Position numbers and translations under genes: made by a program | Source of the DNA: Candidatus Zixiibacteriota bacterium | GTDB lineage: Bacteria > Zixibacteria > MSB-5A5 > GN15 > FEB-12 | Direction of reading: 5' to 3' | Assembly: GCA_021163775.1 (NCBI GenBank) | Contig: JAGGTI010000024.1 | Coordinates: 1-59,775, forward strand | Length of the DNA stretch: 59,775 bases | Shown: positions 16,241-24,760 of the stretch, one piece after another | Layout: each line of letters opens with the position of its first letter | Numbering within the stretch: position 1 is the stretch's first letter | Notes under the pieces: generated by a model | The model's input: only the letters and a program-made list of their open reading frames with translations | Databases searched by the model: none | Told to the model about the DNA's origin: nothing

Positions 16241-17389
16241 GTGCGCGAAAAGGCAGACGCTGTTGTTATCGGGGGCGGAATTATCGGAATGGCCGCGGCC
16301 TTCTATCTGGCTCGGGCCCAATACGGAAAAATAGTGCTCTTAGAGCGGGATTCGCTCACTGGCACAGGATCAACATCCAAAGCGGCTGGAGGCATCCGCG
16401 CCCAGTTCAGCAACCGGGTTAATATCAAAATGTCGATGCTCTCCGAAAAGCTCTTTTGTCAGTTCAAGGAAGACACTGGCCAGGAGGCTCTCTTTGATCA
16501 GGTCGGATATATGTTCCTGCTCTCTCGTCCAGAAGACGTGGAATCGTTCTACCTGAGCGTCGAATTACAACGTTCACTTGGGCTCAAAGTCGATATTCTG
16601 AAAGCGGATGATATAGCCCGCTTGGCACCGCATGTGCGTCTCGATGATATACACTCAGCAACTTTCTGTGCTGACGATGGCCTGGCCGATCCACATGAAT
16701 TCTTATCCGGCTATGAAAAAGCGGCCCGAAATCTTGGAGTTGAAATCGAATTGGAAACCGAAGTAACCGGGCTGACCAGGACCGGTGACAGAATTACCGA
16801 AGTCATCACCAATCGTGGCAATATTGCCTGTGGCATGGTAGTAAACGCCACCGGTGCATTTGGGTCACAGATCGGTCAAATGATAGGTGTCGACCTACCG
16901 GTACAACCAATTCGTCGCCAGTGCGTAACCACCGGCGAGCTGGACTTTGTCAGACCTGATTTTCCGATGGTTGTTGATGTAGCTTCAGGACTATATTTCC
17001 ACAAGGAATCCAAGGGTCTTCTTTTGGGTTGGGCAGATCCAGACGTAAAACCATCGACCGATATTTCGATCGACCCGGATTACACTGACAATATTCTGGA
17101 GCGGGCGCTGGATCGCATACCACAACTTGAAACAGCCGAAGTTGCTAATCAGTGGGCGGGCCTGTACGAAGTAACCCCTGACCATCGGGCAATAATCGGC
17201 TACGAACCGAAAGTAGAAGGGTTGTTTCACGTTCTTGGGTTCTCTGGGCACGGGTTGATGCAAGCTCCGGCCGCCGGTTTGATTTGTTCGCAAATTCTAA
17301 CCGATCAGAAGCCAGAAATAGATATTTCCGACCTCAGTCCGGCCCGTTTCAGCAAAGGCAAGATTCAGAAAGAAACCAATGTGATATAA
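16241..17389 (+). CDS. FAD-dependent amine/amino-acid oxidoreductase (DAO family)
   Basis: A 382-residue cytosolic flavoprotein. The dinucleotide fold GGGIIGMAAAFYLA is at the N-terminus with the acidic end LLERD, and a C-terminal FAD-contact region has GFSGHGLMQAPAAG. Length and motifs match the DAO family that includes sarcosine oxidase subunit beta, glycine oxidase and the beta subunit of proline or cyanide-forming dehydrogenases. The substrate cannot be assigned. The start is GTG with GAGG about 7 nt upstream; the nearby ATG is out of frame. It stands alone: divergent from the CLC gene and convergent with the peptidase gene, with a hairpin between. Confidence 0.82.
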   Translation: MREKADAVVIGGGIIGMAAAFYLARAQYGKIVLLERDSLTGTGSTSKAAGGIRAQFSNRVNIKMSMLSEKLFCQFKEDTGQEALFDQVGYMFLLSRPEDVESFYLSVELQRSLGLKVDILKADDIARLAPHVRLDDIHSATFCADDGLADPHEFLSGYEKAARNLGVEIELETEVTGLTRTGDRITEVITNRGNIACGMVVNATGAFGSQIGQMIGVDLPVQPIRRQCVTTGELDFVRPDFPMVVDVASGLYFHKESKGLLLGWADPDVKPSTDISIDPDYTDNILERALDRIPQLETAEVANQWAGLYEVTPDHRAIIGYEPKVEGLFHVLGFSGHGLMQAPAAGLICSQILTDQKPEIDISDLSPARFSKGKIQKETNVI

Positions 17390-17409
17390 GAGCCGACTCT
17401 ACTCGGCTC
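17390..17409. terminator. Bidirectional terminator-like hairpin
   Basis: GAGCCGA (17390-17396) and TCGGCTC (17403-17409) form a 7-bp stem with a 6-nt loop in the 9-nt gap between convergent genes, partly inside the peptidase stop region. Confidence 0.5.
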
Positions 17410-19543
17410 CAAATTTCACCCCTAACCGGTCAAATAGAAACGCGTAGAGATCGCTATACATGGCGATATCGTCACTCAGCGAACTGCCTATACCGTGTCC
17501 ACGCCCGGAAGTCGTCCGCAACAGGGTCAGGCTACCCGGACTAGCCGCCTGGACCATCGCGGCCATTTTCTTCGAATGATACGACAAGACCCGACCATCG
17601 TTTTCGTCGGCTGTAAAAATAACATCAGGATACCGAACACCGTTTTTCACGTTGTGAAGCGGTGAATATGCATATAGAGCTTCAAAGTGATCGGGATTTG
17701 ACACCGTGCCAAACTCTGTCACATTGAAGGCACCGTTGGCATCAAACTCAACCCGCATCATATCCAACACACCTTTCTGACAAACGACCGCACGGAACAG
17801 TTCGGGGTGTTGAACCATTACCGCGCCAACCAGCAAACCACCGTTTGAGCCACCCCAGATCGCCAGCTTTGATGGATTAGTGTAACCAGTGTCAATCAGG
17901 TATTGAGCACAGGCGGCAAAGTCATCAAAGACGTTTTGCTTGTTAGTCAAATTGCCATCCAGATGCCATTCCTCGCCAAACTCTCCTCCACCGCGAAGGT
18001 TCGCCTTCACAAACACACCTCCGTTATCCAGCCAAAGGCTCATTCGACGATCATACCAGGGTCGCTCTATACTTCCATAACCACCATAACCGTACAGAAT
18101 AGTCGGATTGTCACCGGTGAGCTGGGTGCCTTTACGACGGATAATATTCATCGGCACCCTGGTACCATCCTTTGAAGTAGCGAACTCGCGTAAAACTTCC
18201 ACATCACTGAAATCAGCAGGGGATTTCACCTGCATTGGTGTTTTCAGTAACGCTCCTTCACCCGGATCATAAGTGTAGCAGGAAGTTGGCTCGGTGTAAC
18301 TCCGGTTCCTTATCAACACTTTATCACCATCCAACGATACCGGAAGTGATACCGATGACACGGGAAGTATCGGTACGGTTTTCTGGAACTGTCCCTTGCG
18401 ATCGAGCACCCGCACTTGCGATGGTCCCCCGATCACATCCACAACATAGATCACATTGTCGGTGCACACAAAGCCGTCTATGACCACATCACTTTCGGCT
18501 ACCACAGTACGAGCCTGAGAAAAATTGGGTTGTCGGATACCGGAACGCAGGACACGTCCCCGAGGCGAGCCTTGGTGTGACAGGGCGTATAGGGTGTTAT
18601 CGAAACCGAACTTGACCACCGGAATCAAGTCATCGTGGGCGGTAATTTGACGCCAGCGACCATCTGGACCTCTCAAGTGATGAGAGAATTCTCCACCATC
18701 GCCATTGGCAACAGTAGCGATGACATATCGGTTGTCATCTGAGGTTTCGAGTTCTATCTCAGCAATAGCAGGAAAGCTCTCCCCTATCTCGTAAGTATCT
18801 TCTTCAGTTGGAGTACCCAATTTGTGATAATAAACTTGTTGGTAGAATCTCAATGAATCCGCGGGACGTTCGCCTTCACGGGGATAGTGACTATAAAAGA
18901 AACCAGACCTATCCGAACTCCAGGCCACATCCCCACCAGCAGTCGGCCCATTGACCCGAGGCACCAAATCACCCAGAGCCTCACCGTTTGCCACCTTAAA
19001 CACATGGAGATCACCATCCTCGGAGCCACCTACCGACAGCGATATCGCCACGAGTTTGGCATCGGGTGAAACAACAAACCAGTCTATCGAGGTTCTCCCT
19101 GTGGTGTCAATCAGGTTGGGGTCAACAATCACACGTTCAGAAGCAAGATTATGTGGCGAGTCCAAAGCTACCAGCATTGGCTGGTCGAGTTTGGGGTCGT
19201 CCTTAAGAGCAAACAACAGTTCATTCTGATAATAAAAATTGGAGTACTCCGGGTCGGCTTCATCGTATAGTTGTTGTAACCGTTCGATGATCGCCTGACG
19301 ATCAGGCAACGTGTCAAGATGATTTCGCGTGTATTCGTTTTGCCGATCAGTCCACGTCTGAACATCAGAATTGCTGTTTTCCAGCCAGCGGTAATTATCG
19401 ACTACTTTAACCCCGTGAAGAGTATCGGTTACTGGTTTAACATCCGTAACAGGAGCACCAGTTGATTCAACCCCACAACCTGCCATAGTTAAACCGATGG
19501 CCATCAACATAGCGACCAGACTGAAACACTTAGAACCTGTCAT
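17399..19543 (-). CDS. Prolyl oligopeptidase (S9A), predicted lipoprotein
   Basis: A 714-residue serine peptidase with a lipoprotein signal (LTMAGC, Cys23), so it is probably anchored in the periplasm. The N-terminal half is the beta-propeller gate, and the C-terminal third is the alpha/beta-hydrolase domain. The catalytic triad is visible: Ser in GGSNGG (about residue 565), Asp in DENDGRV (about 648) and His in GRGHGIG (about 681). The family cleaves short peptides after proline. Length is typical for S9A plus a signal. AGGAG lies 8 nt before the ATG. It may recycle peptides; nothing in the context narrows its substrate. Confidence 0.92.
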   Translation of the reverse strand: MTGSKCFSLVAMLMAIGLTMAGCGVESTGAPVTDVKPVTDTLHGVKVVDNYRWLENSNSDVQTWTDRQNEYTRNHLDTLPDRQAIIERLQQLYDEADPEYSNFYYQNELLFALKDDPKLDQPMLVALDSPHNLASERVIVDPNLIDTTGRTSIDWFVVSPDAKLVAISLSVGGSEDGDLHVFKVANGEALGDLVPRVNGPTAGGDVAWSSDRSGFFYSHYPREGERPADSLRFYQQVYYHKLGTPTEEDTYEIGESFPAIAEIELETSDDNRYVIATVANGDGGEFSHHLRGPDGRWRQITAHDDLIPVVKFGFDNTLYALSHQGSPRGRVLRSGIRQPNFSQARTVVAESDVVIDGFVCTDNVIYVVDVIGGPSQVRVLDRKGQFQKTVPILPVSSVSLPVSLDGDKVLIRNRSYTEPTSCYTYDPGEGALLKTPMQVKSPADFSDVEVLREFATSKDGTRVPMNIIRRKGTQLTGDNPTILYGYGGYGSIERPWYDRRMSLWLDNGGVFVKANLRGGGEFGEEWHLDGNLTNKQNVFDDFAACAQYLIDTGYTNPSKLAIWGGSNGGLLVGAVMVQHPELFRAVVCQKGVLDMMRVEFDANGAFNVTEFGTVSNPDHFEALYAYSPLHNVKNGVRYPDVIFTADENDGRVLSYHSKKMAAMVQAASPGSLTLLRTTSGRGHGIGSSLSDDIAMYSDLYAFLFDRLGVKFGAE

Positions 19544-19703
19544 TACTGTTGCTCCTTCCAGTTCGTAACGTCAACCCTGTTGCAAATTTCGGTAGCGTTT
19601 TACACCCCCGAATAAACTGTAGATAGAATAGCCGATTGCAACCAGAACAGCAACCAATAACAAAGACCTGATTGAAGACTTGATTAGGTAATATTAAGGA
19701 AGG

Positions 19704-20480
19704 TCAGGACTCGGTTTCATCCGAATCGTCATTTAGGTCAGGCAGATCAATCATCAGGGTACCTGGTGTATACTCTACGGTCTTGGCCGAAGTGAGCCGC
19801 AGTAATCCCTGGGTTACTCGCTTGATCCGGGTAGCTGATTTTTCGATAACACCCAATTGACTGCGGAGTTCATCGTCCAAATCCTCTCGGTGCATAATCA
19901 AAAGTTGGACGGTACCAATAATCGCCTGAAGAGCATTATTAACTTTATCGTTAACAGTAACAGCGGTTTCCATCACGGCCGCAAACCGTTCTTTGTCGAT
20001 TTGATCCCTCGACGGGGTTCCGGCCAGACTAGCGGCCATCACATGCAGTGCCAAAGTACCAGTGAGAGCATCGAGGAAATCGTCTTCTGAAATAGTACGC
20101 CGCTCGCCATACTGAAGCCCAATTACAGCCCCAAAAATATTACGACCACGTCGCAAAGGCAGGGTAAACGAATGATACGGTTCATCACCATCAAATGACA
20201 TGTAAGCGGACACCAATTGATGTTCACGCCGTAAACCGTCAAACAGACGATCTTCCATCTCAGTCAATCGAGTCGCCTGGACATCGGTTACAGAATGGGT
20301 CAGGTGTAAAGTAACCTGTTTCTGATCGTCCCACAGATACAATGATATTGCATCCAGACCGATCAGACTGGCGGTCTGCTCAAGTGCCGTCCGACCTATC
20401 TGATCAAGCTGTTCATCGCGGGAGCCCGCAGATGTCAGGCCGCGTAAAATTTCGTATCTGTCCTGTTCCTGGTTTCTCAT
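19704..20480 (-). CDS. GAF protein with histidine-less DHp-like helix pair
   Basis: A 258-residue protein with a GAF domain (about 10-155) and then helices resembling a histidine kinase dimerisation domain: VNDKVNNALQAIIGTVQLL matches the usual AHEINNPLQAI pattern, but the phosphoacceptor His is Asp178. There is no HATPase domain, and an acidic tail ends the protein. It therefore cannot autophosphorylate as a classical kinase. It may be a ligand-binding dimeric scaffold or phosphotransfer regulator. I prefer the ATG at 20480 (GGGA upstream) over a TTG at 20522. It is divergent from purF and 160 nt upstream of the peptidase gene on the same strand. Function unknown. Confidence 0.7.
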   Translation of the reverse strand: MRNQEQDRYEILRGLTSAGSRDEQLDQIGRTALEQTASLIGLDAISLYLWDDQKQVTLHLTHSVTDVQATRLTEMEDRLFDGLRREHQLVSAYMSFDGDEPYHSFTLPLRRGRNIFGAVIGLQYGERRTISEDDFLDALTGTLALHVMAASLAGTPSRDQIDKERFAAVMETAVTVNDKVNNALQAIIGTVQLLIMHREDLDDELRSQLGVIEKSATRIKRVTQGLLRLTSAKTVEYTPGTLMIDLPDLNDDSDETES

Positions 20481-20709
20481 ATATAAATATCCCGATCTGC
20501 TTTCTGGTGACCTCTCAAGCAAAAGGTGTGCACCAAGCGGAATATTCCTAACGACCGTAAGTAAGATCGAAGTATTCCTTAAAATACAGCATTTACAGGC
20601 ATTTACCTACCTCTTTTCGCTGTTCATTTTTTGATCAGTGGCTCATCAAATCAGAATCACACTGCATATCGATTCACAATTGCAAACCAACGTGAAGCTC
20701 TTAAAGCGG

Positions 20710-20738
20710 TTGACAAAGGGGCCTGTGTGCGATAAGTT
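20710..20738 (+). promoter_or_regulatory. Probable purF promoter
   Basis: A perfect TTGACA (20710-20715) is followed by 17 nt and a weak TAAGTT (20733-20738). It lies 43 nt upstream of the purF ATG. No purine riboswitch-like fold was recognised in the 300-nt divergent region. Confidence 0.45.
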
Positions 20739-20780
20739 ACCGCCTTTTCCGGGGAGTAACCCGGAGAGGATATATAGCCA

Positions 20781-22178
20781 ATGCTTGACTCAATGGTTCA
20801 CGACAACTGCGGCGTCTTTGCTATTTTCGGTCACCGACGAGCCGCCGAACTTACGTATCTTGGCCTTTATTCCCTACAACACCGTGGACAGGAATCGGCC
20901 GGTGTGGTCACTTCTGACCAGGGTGATTTTCACTTACATAAGAGTATGGGGCAAGTATCCAAAGTATTCTCCGACCCGGAGACTATCAGCAAATTAACTG
21001 GCCGTATGGCGATTGGCCATACCCGTTACAGCACGACCGGGGCGTCATCACTGTTGAACATCCAGCCTTTTATGATAACCAACCGCCGATCCAACCTGGC
21101 AGTGGCCCACAACGGCAACCTGACTAACTCGCTGGAATTGAAGCACAGTCTGGATTCCCGTGGTTCTATTTTTCAGACCACTTCCGATACCGAGATTATC
21201 CTTCACCTTATCGCTACTTCCAAGAAACGAACCAGATTCGATCGAATATGCGATGCGCTTAAAAAGATAAAAGGATCGTACTCTCTGGTTTTTCTCACTG
21301 AAGACTCTGTCATTGCCGCCCGTGATCCTCATGGATTTCGTCCGTTAGCGATCGGCAAACTGCGCAACACCTACCTGGTGGCTTCAGAAACATGCGCCTT
21401 CGATATCCTGGGAGCCAAATATGTCCGCGATGTTGAACCGGGCGAGATCGTTGAAATCAGCAAGAGCGGTATCCGGTCCCACCGGTTTAAGAAGAACGGC
21501 AAAAACGCTTTCTGTATTTTTGAATACATCTATTTCTCTCGCCCTGACTCGCGCATTTTCGGCGAAAACGTTGACAAAGTCCGGCGACGGTTAGGCCGTC
21601 TGCTGGCACGCGAGCATCCGGTCAAGGCCGATATCGTCATCGGTATCCCCGATTCAGCCAACACCGCCACGCTGGGCTTCGCCGAGGAATCCGGTATCAG
21701 GTTTGAGATCGGTCTTATTCGAAATCACTATGTCGGACGAACCTTCATCGATCCCAAGCAAAGTATCCGTGACCTTGATGTCCGGCTCAAATTCAACCCG
21801 GTCAAAGGGGTTCTGAAGGGACGTCGGGTGGTAGTCGTCGATGATTCCATCGTACGGGGAACTACTTCTATGAAACTAGTGAAGATGATCCGCGAAGCTG
21901 GGGCGAAGGAAATACATTTCAGGGTATCCTCCCCCCCGATCATTGCTCCCTGTTTTTTCGGTATCGATATGCCGACCCGCAAGGAACTGCTTGCCTCCAG
22001 GATGAACGTAAAACAGATGGAAAAATACATAGGTGTTGATTCCCTGCGCTACTTGTCAGTGAAAGGCATGTTGGCGATGCCATCGTTGCCCGACACAACT
22101 TTCTGCCACGGATGTTTCACCGGTCGCTACCCGATACCACCCCCCCGCGCCAACGGCAAAGACAAACTCGATCATTAG
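20781..22178 (+). CDS. purF: Amidophosphoribosyltransferase
   Basis: A 465-residue enzyme of the first committed step of purine synthesis, moving ammonia from glutamine to PRPP. The nine-residue propeptide MLDSMVHDN precedes catalytic Cys10 (CGVFAIFG). The glutaminase domain spans about 10-240, and the phosphoribosyltransferase domain carries the PRPP motif VVVVDDSIVRGTT. Four cysteines (AFCIF, APCFF and CHGC near the end) match the oxygen-labile iron-sulfur cluster of the Bacillus-type enzyme. GGAGAGG lies upstream of the ATG. It is monocistronic here, followed by a palindromic repeat. Confidence 0.95.
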   Translation: MLDSMVHDNCGVFAIFGHRRAAELTYLGLYSLQHRGQESAGVVTSDQGDFHLHKSMGQVSKVFSDPETISKLTGRMAIGHTRYSTTGASSLLNIQPFMITNRRSNLAVAHNGNLTNSLELKHSLDSRGSIFQTTSDTEIILHLIATSKKRTRFDRICDALKKIKGSYSLVFLTEDSVIAARDPHGFRPLAIGKLRNTYLVASETCAFDILGAKYVRDVEPGEIVEISKSGIRSHRFKKNGKNAFCIFEYIYFSRPDSRIFGENVDKVRRRLGRLLAREHPVKADIVIGIPDSANTATLGFAEESGIRFEIGLIRNHYVGRTFIDPKQSIRDLDVRLKFNPVKGVLKGRRVVVVDDSIVRGTTSMKLVKMIREAGAKEIHFRVSSPPIIAPCFFGIDMPTRKELLASRMNVKQMEKYIGVDSLRYLSVKGMLAMPSLPDTTFCHGCFTGRYPIPPPRANGKDKLDH

Positions 22179-22185
22179 TGATAAT

Positions 22186-22219
22186 GTCGAAACCGCCAAA
22201 GGGCTGGTTTCGACCTACG
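22186..22219. repeat. Dispersed palindrome, GTCGAAACC family, copy 2
   Basis: GTCGAAACC (22186-22194), an 11-nt core, GGTTTCGAC (22206-22214) and CTACG. Read on the other strand it shares CGTAGGTCGAAACCAG with copy 1 at 336-351. It lies 8 nt after the purF stop and may serve as its terminator. Confidence 0.6.
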
Positions 22220-22265
22220 GGACTAAGCTCTAGGCGCAAGTCACATTGTTCATGTAGAATCGGAT

Positions 22266-22314
22266 GACTCTGCCCGACTCCCGGCAATCCTAACCGTCAG
22301 GCAGAGTCGCCTGA
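22266..22314. repeat. Nested inverted repeats downstream of purF
   Basis: GACTCTGCC (22266-22274) pairs with GGCAGAGTC (22300-22308). An overlapping alternative hairpin TCAGGC-AGAGTC-GCCTGA (22297-22314) shares sequence with the GTGTCAGG palindrome family. The two folds exclude each other. It lies between convergent purF and a lipoprotein gene. Confidence 0.45.
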
Positions 22315-22365
22315 CTGCACAATAATACACAAGCCTTCCCTCTGGAAGCCGCCCGGAACATTAGG

Positions 22366-22908
22366 CTACTTTCTGACCATCGGATTCCCGTCAACTTCGC
22401 GAATGATCTCCAAGTGATGATACCTGAGCTCCCCGTCATGCACTGTGAAGTGCACGAGAACTGACTTTCTCAACCCTTCAGCGAAGGCGGTTGCGCCAAA
22501 TTCTGATTCCGATACACGAAACTCAAAACCTACTAGTCCGAGAGAGGTTGCCTTTTCCTGCCCCTCAAACCCACCCACCAGTGCGGGATTACCAGCATTG
22601 TCATCCAAAGATGGCTGAGAGTACACCTTTGCCGAGGCAAGCCGATCTCCATCCCTCTGAAAAACAACGAGAACCGAGTCACCAAAGTTCAGTTTATCAA
22701 TGAAACTGGATTCCACTCTGATGAACGCACGCCTAACTAGAGGGCGCTCTCCTGTCACCTCCGCATGAATCTCTTCGAGCGCCTTGTCGTACACGCGGTA
22801 GTATGTTTCCATTCCCAGGGTCACAACGTCCGTCCGATCGCACGCGGCAAGCACCATTAAGGCAATTATCGTAAGGCCGGGCAAGTAGTGCTTTTTAGTT
22901 GCCTTCAT
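22366..22908 (-). CDS. Hypothetical lipoprotein
   Basis: A 180-residue protein with a lipoprotein signal (LMVLAAC, Cys23). The mature part is mixed alpha/beta without a motif that I recognise. It contains an apparent signal-like segment of basic and hydrophobic residues at the start and no membrane helix elsewhere. It lies 142 nt downstream of nuoN on the same strand, separated by a palindrome, so it is probably a separate transcript or a weak read-through. Function unknown. Confidence 0.7.
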   Translation of the reverse strand: MKATKKHYLPGLTIIALMVLAACDRTDVVTLGMETYYRVYDKALEEIHAEVTGERPLVRRAFIRVESSFIDKLNFGDSVLVVFQRDGDRLASAKVYSQPSLDDNAGNPALVGGFEGQEKATSLGLVGFEFRVSESEFGATAFAEGLRKSVLVHFTVHDGELRYHHLEIIREVDGNPMVRK

Positions 22909-23018
22909 GGTCAGTACTTAATCTCAATATCAGGGCTCGTCATATCAGACAGCCTTCTCTTCACACAGATTCCCTTTAGAAGAACATGCCGCAAGTATCC
23001 GTCATGCACAAGTGGTAA

Positions 23019-23041
23019 TGTCAGGCCCCGAGTCGGGCTGA
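23019..23041. repeat. Palindrome related to the GTGTCAGG family, after nuoN
   Basis: TGTCAGGCCCCGAGTCGGGCTGA contains the stem CCCG-AGT-CGGG with outer TCAG/CTGA pairing. It is placed 10 nt after the nuoN stop and could end the nuo transcript. Confidence 0.4.
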
Positions 23042-23050
23042 TCTACTTAC

Positions 23051-24508
23051 CTACGGCAGGCCGAAGATAGCGGCCTGAGACAGTCGCAACAATTGATGCG
23101 GGAATAAACCAATGCCGAGTGTGGCGATCGCTGTCAAAGCCAATGCCAGCACGATTGCCGGCGTCAGACGCACTTTCGAGAAGGTCTTTTCCGAAGTGTC
23201 GAAGAAACTGACCTTGACCACCCGCAGATAGAAATAGACCGAGACAAAAGAATTCATCACGCCAATAATAGTCAGCCAGATCAGGTTAGCCTGTATCGCC
23301 GCTGAGAACAAATAGAACTTTCCAAAAAATCCGACCGTGGGTGGGAATCCGGCCAAGGCAAACATGAAGAGCGCGAAGACACACGCCAGGTACGGATGCG
23401 CTTTTGACAATCCGGTCAATTCGGAATAATCCGACTGGCAACCAGACCGTGTCTCCAGCACCGTCACAACTCCAAAGGCTCCTAAGTTGAACATGGTGTA
23501 GGATGCAATATAGAATATCGCCGCGGAAACTCCTTCGGGACCACCGACCGCAAGAGCGACCATAATATATCCGGCGTGCGAAATAGACGAGTAGGCTAAC
23601 ATCCGTTTGACGTTATCCTGTCGCAACGCGAGGATATTCCCCACCGACATAGTCAACACCGCAAAAACAGAGAACACTGTTGTAAGCTCACTCAAACCAG
23701 AGAAGCCAAAAACAAAGATCCTCAACAATACGGCAAAAGCCGCCGCTTTGGGCGCGACGCTAAAGAAAGCTGTCACCGGGGTCGGCGCGCCTTCATAGAC
23801 ATCGGGAACCCAGCTATGGAACGGAACCGCCGCGATTTTGAATCCGAAACCTATAAACACCAAAACCGCTCCTGATATCAAATAGATACCGGATGTCTGA
23901 TGATGTAGGAGATAGCTGAAATCGGTCACAATGCGACGTAGATTTGTTGTTTCAGCCGCTCCAAAAATAAAGGCAATTCCAAGCAACAGAAAGGCCGAAG
24001 CGAAAGCTCCCATCATGAAATACTTGACCCCGGCTTCGTTTGATTTCAACGACCGCCGATTAAATCCGGCCAGAACATAAAGCGGGAGAGACATCACTTC
24101 CAGACCAATCAACATAACTACCAAATCAGCAGTAGCGGTCATGGCCATCATACCGACCGTGGAGATGAGCATCAATACGTAGAACTCAGGTCGATCAATA
24201 CCCTTTGTCTTGAGATAATACTGGGCCAGAAGAATGGTCACGATCGAGGCCACGACAAAAATCGCCTTGAACATAATCGCGAAACTGTCGCAGACAACCA
24301 TATCTGCGAAACCGGCGCCCTGTAGTCCCCACTGGTTCAGGATCAGGTAGAGCGAGACCACATAAGTTAATAAAGCCAAATTGGGTGCCATCGGTGCCAA
24401 ACGACGCGAACAGGCCACACCCAGCATCAGGAATGCACCAATTATGAGCGCGATCTCCGGATAGATCAGGCTAAAATCAATAGATAATGTCGAAACGTAA
24501 TCAACCAT
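23051..24508 (-). CDS. nuoN: NADH-quinone oxidoreductase subunit N
   Basis: A 485-residue polytopic inner-membrane protein, one of the three antiporter-like proton-pumping subunits of complex I. The antiporter-family core is visible: LMLIGLEVMSLPLYVLAGF, VPFHSWVPDVYEGAPTPVTAF and KRMLAYSSISHAGYIMVAL, with the buried charged residues (Glu of LEVMS and the Lys residues). Length is typical. It is the last gene of the nuo operon, 39 nt after a glutaredoxin-like gene that separates it from nuoM. Confidence 0.95.
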   Translation of the reverse strand: MVDYVSTLSIDFSLIYPEIALIIGAFLMLGVACSRRLAPMAPNLALLTYVVSLYLILNQWGLQGAGFADMVVCDSFAIMFKAIFVVASIVTILLAQYYLKTKGIDRPEFYVLMLISTVGMMAMTATADLVVMLIGLEVMSLPLYVLAGFNRRSLKSNEAGVKYFMMGAFASAFLLLGIAFIFGAAETTNLRRIVTDFSYLLHHQTSGIYLISGAVLVFIGFGFKIAAVPFHSWVPDVYEGAPTPVTAFFSVAPKAAAFAVLLRIFVFGFSGLSELTTVFSVFAVLTMSVGNILALRQDNVKRMLAYSSISHAGYIMVALAVGGPEGVSAAIFYIASYTMFNLGAFGVVTVLETRSGCQSDYSELTGLSKAHPYLACVFALFMFALAGFPPTVGFFGKFYLFSAAIQANLIWLTIIGVMNSFVSVYFYLRVVKVSFFDTSEKTFSKVRLTPAIVLALALTAIATLGIGLFPHQLLRLSQAAIFGLP

Positions 24509-24547
24509 GCTTATTCCCAGCGGCGACCGCCACCTGAATCAGACACC

Positions 24548-24760
24548 TCAGCCACCGCCGAAGCCGACCGTTACCTTTCCATCCTCGACAATCACCGGCA
24601 CAATATTCTCGCCACCAGTGAGTTCATTTGCCTTTTCTTTGGCTCCCGCGACCTCGTAAACATCTATTTCCTCAACAGCGACACCCTGATCACTGAAATG
24701 CTTCATGGCCGCGGCACAGTATGGGCAACCGACTTTGGTGTAAATCGTCACTTTGCTCAT
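24548..24760 (-). CDS. Glutaredoxin-like thiol protein inside the nuo operon
   Basis: A 70-residue thioredoxin-fold protein with the dithiol CPYC (12-15), the cis-proline VPVIV (Pro55) and a glycine-rich end VGFGGG. This matches small glutaredoxin-like proteins of the NrdH/YruB type. The ATG overlaps the nuoM stop by 4 nt (ATGA), so translation is coupled, and nuoN follows 39 nt later. A thiol oxidoreductase is not a known complex I subunit; it may protect or assemble Fe-S clusters or be a chance insertion. The usual C-terminal helix of longer glutaredoxins is absent. Confidence 0.85.
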   Translation of the reverse strand: MSKVTIYTKVGCPYCAAAMKHFSDQGVAVEEIDVYEVAGAKEKANELTGGENIVPVIVEDGKVTVGFGGG

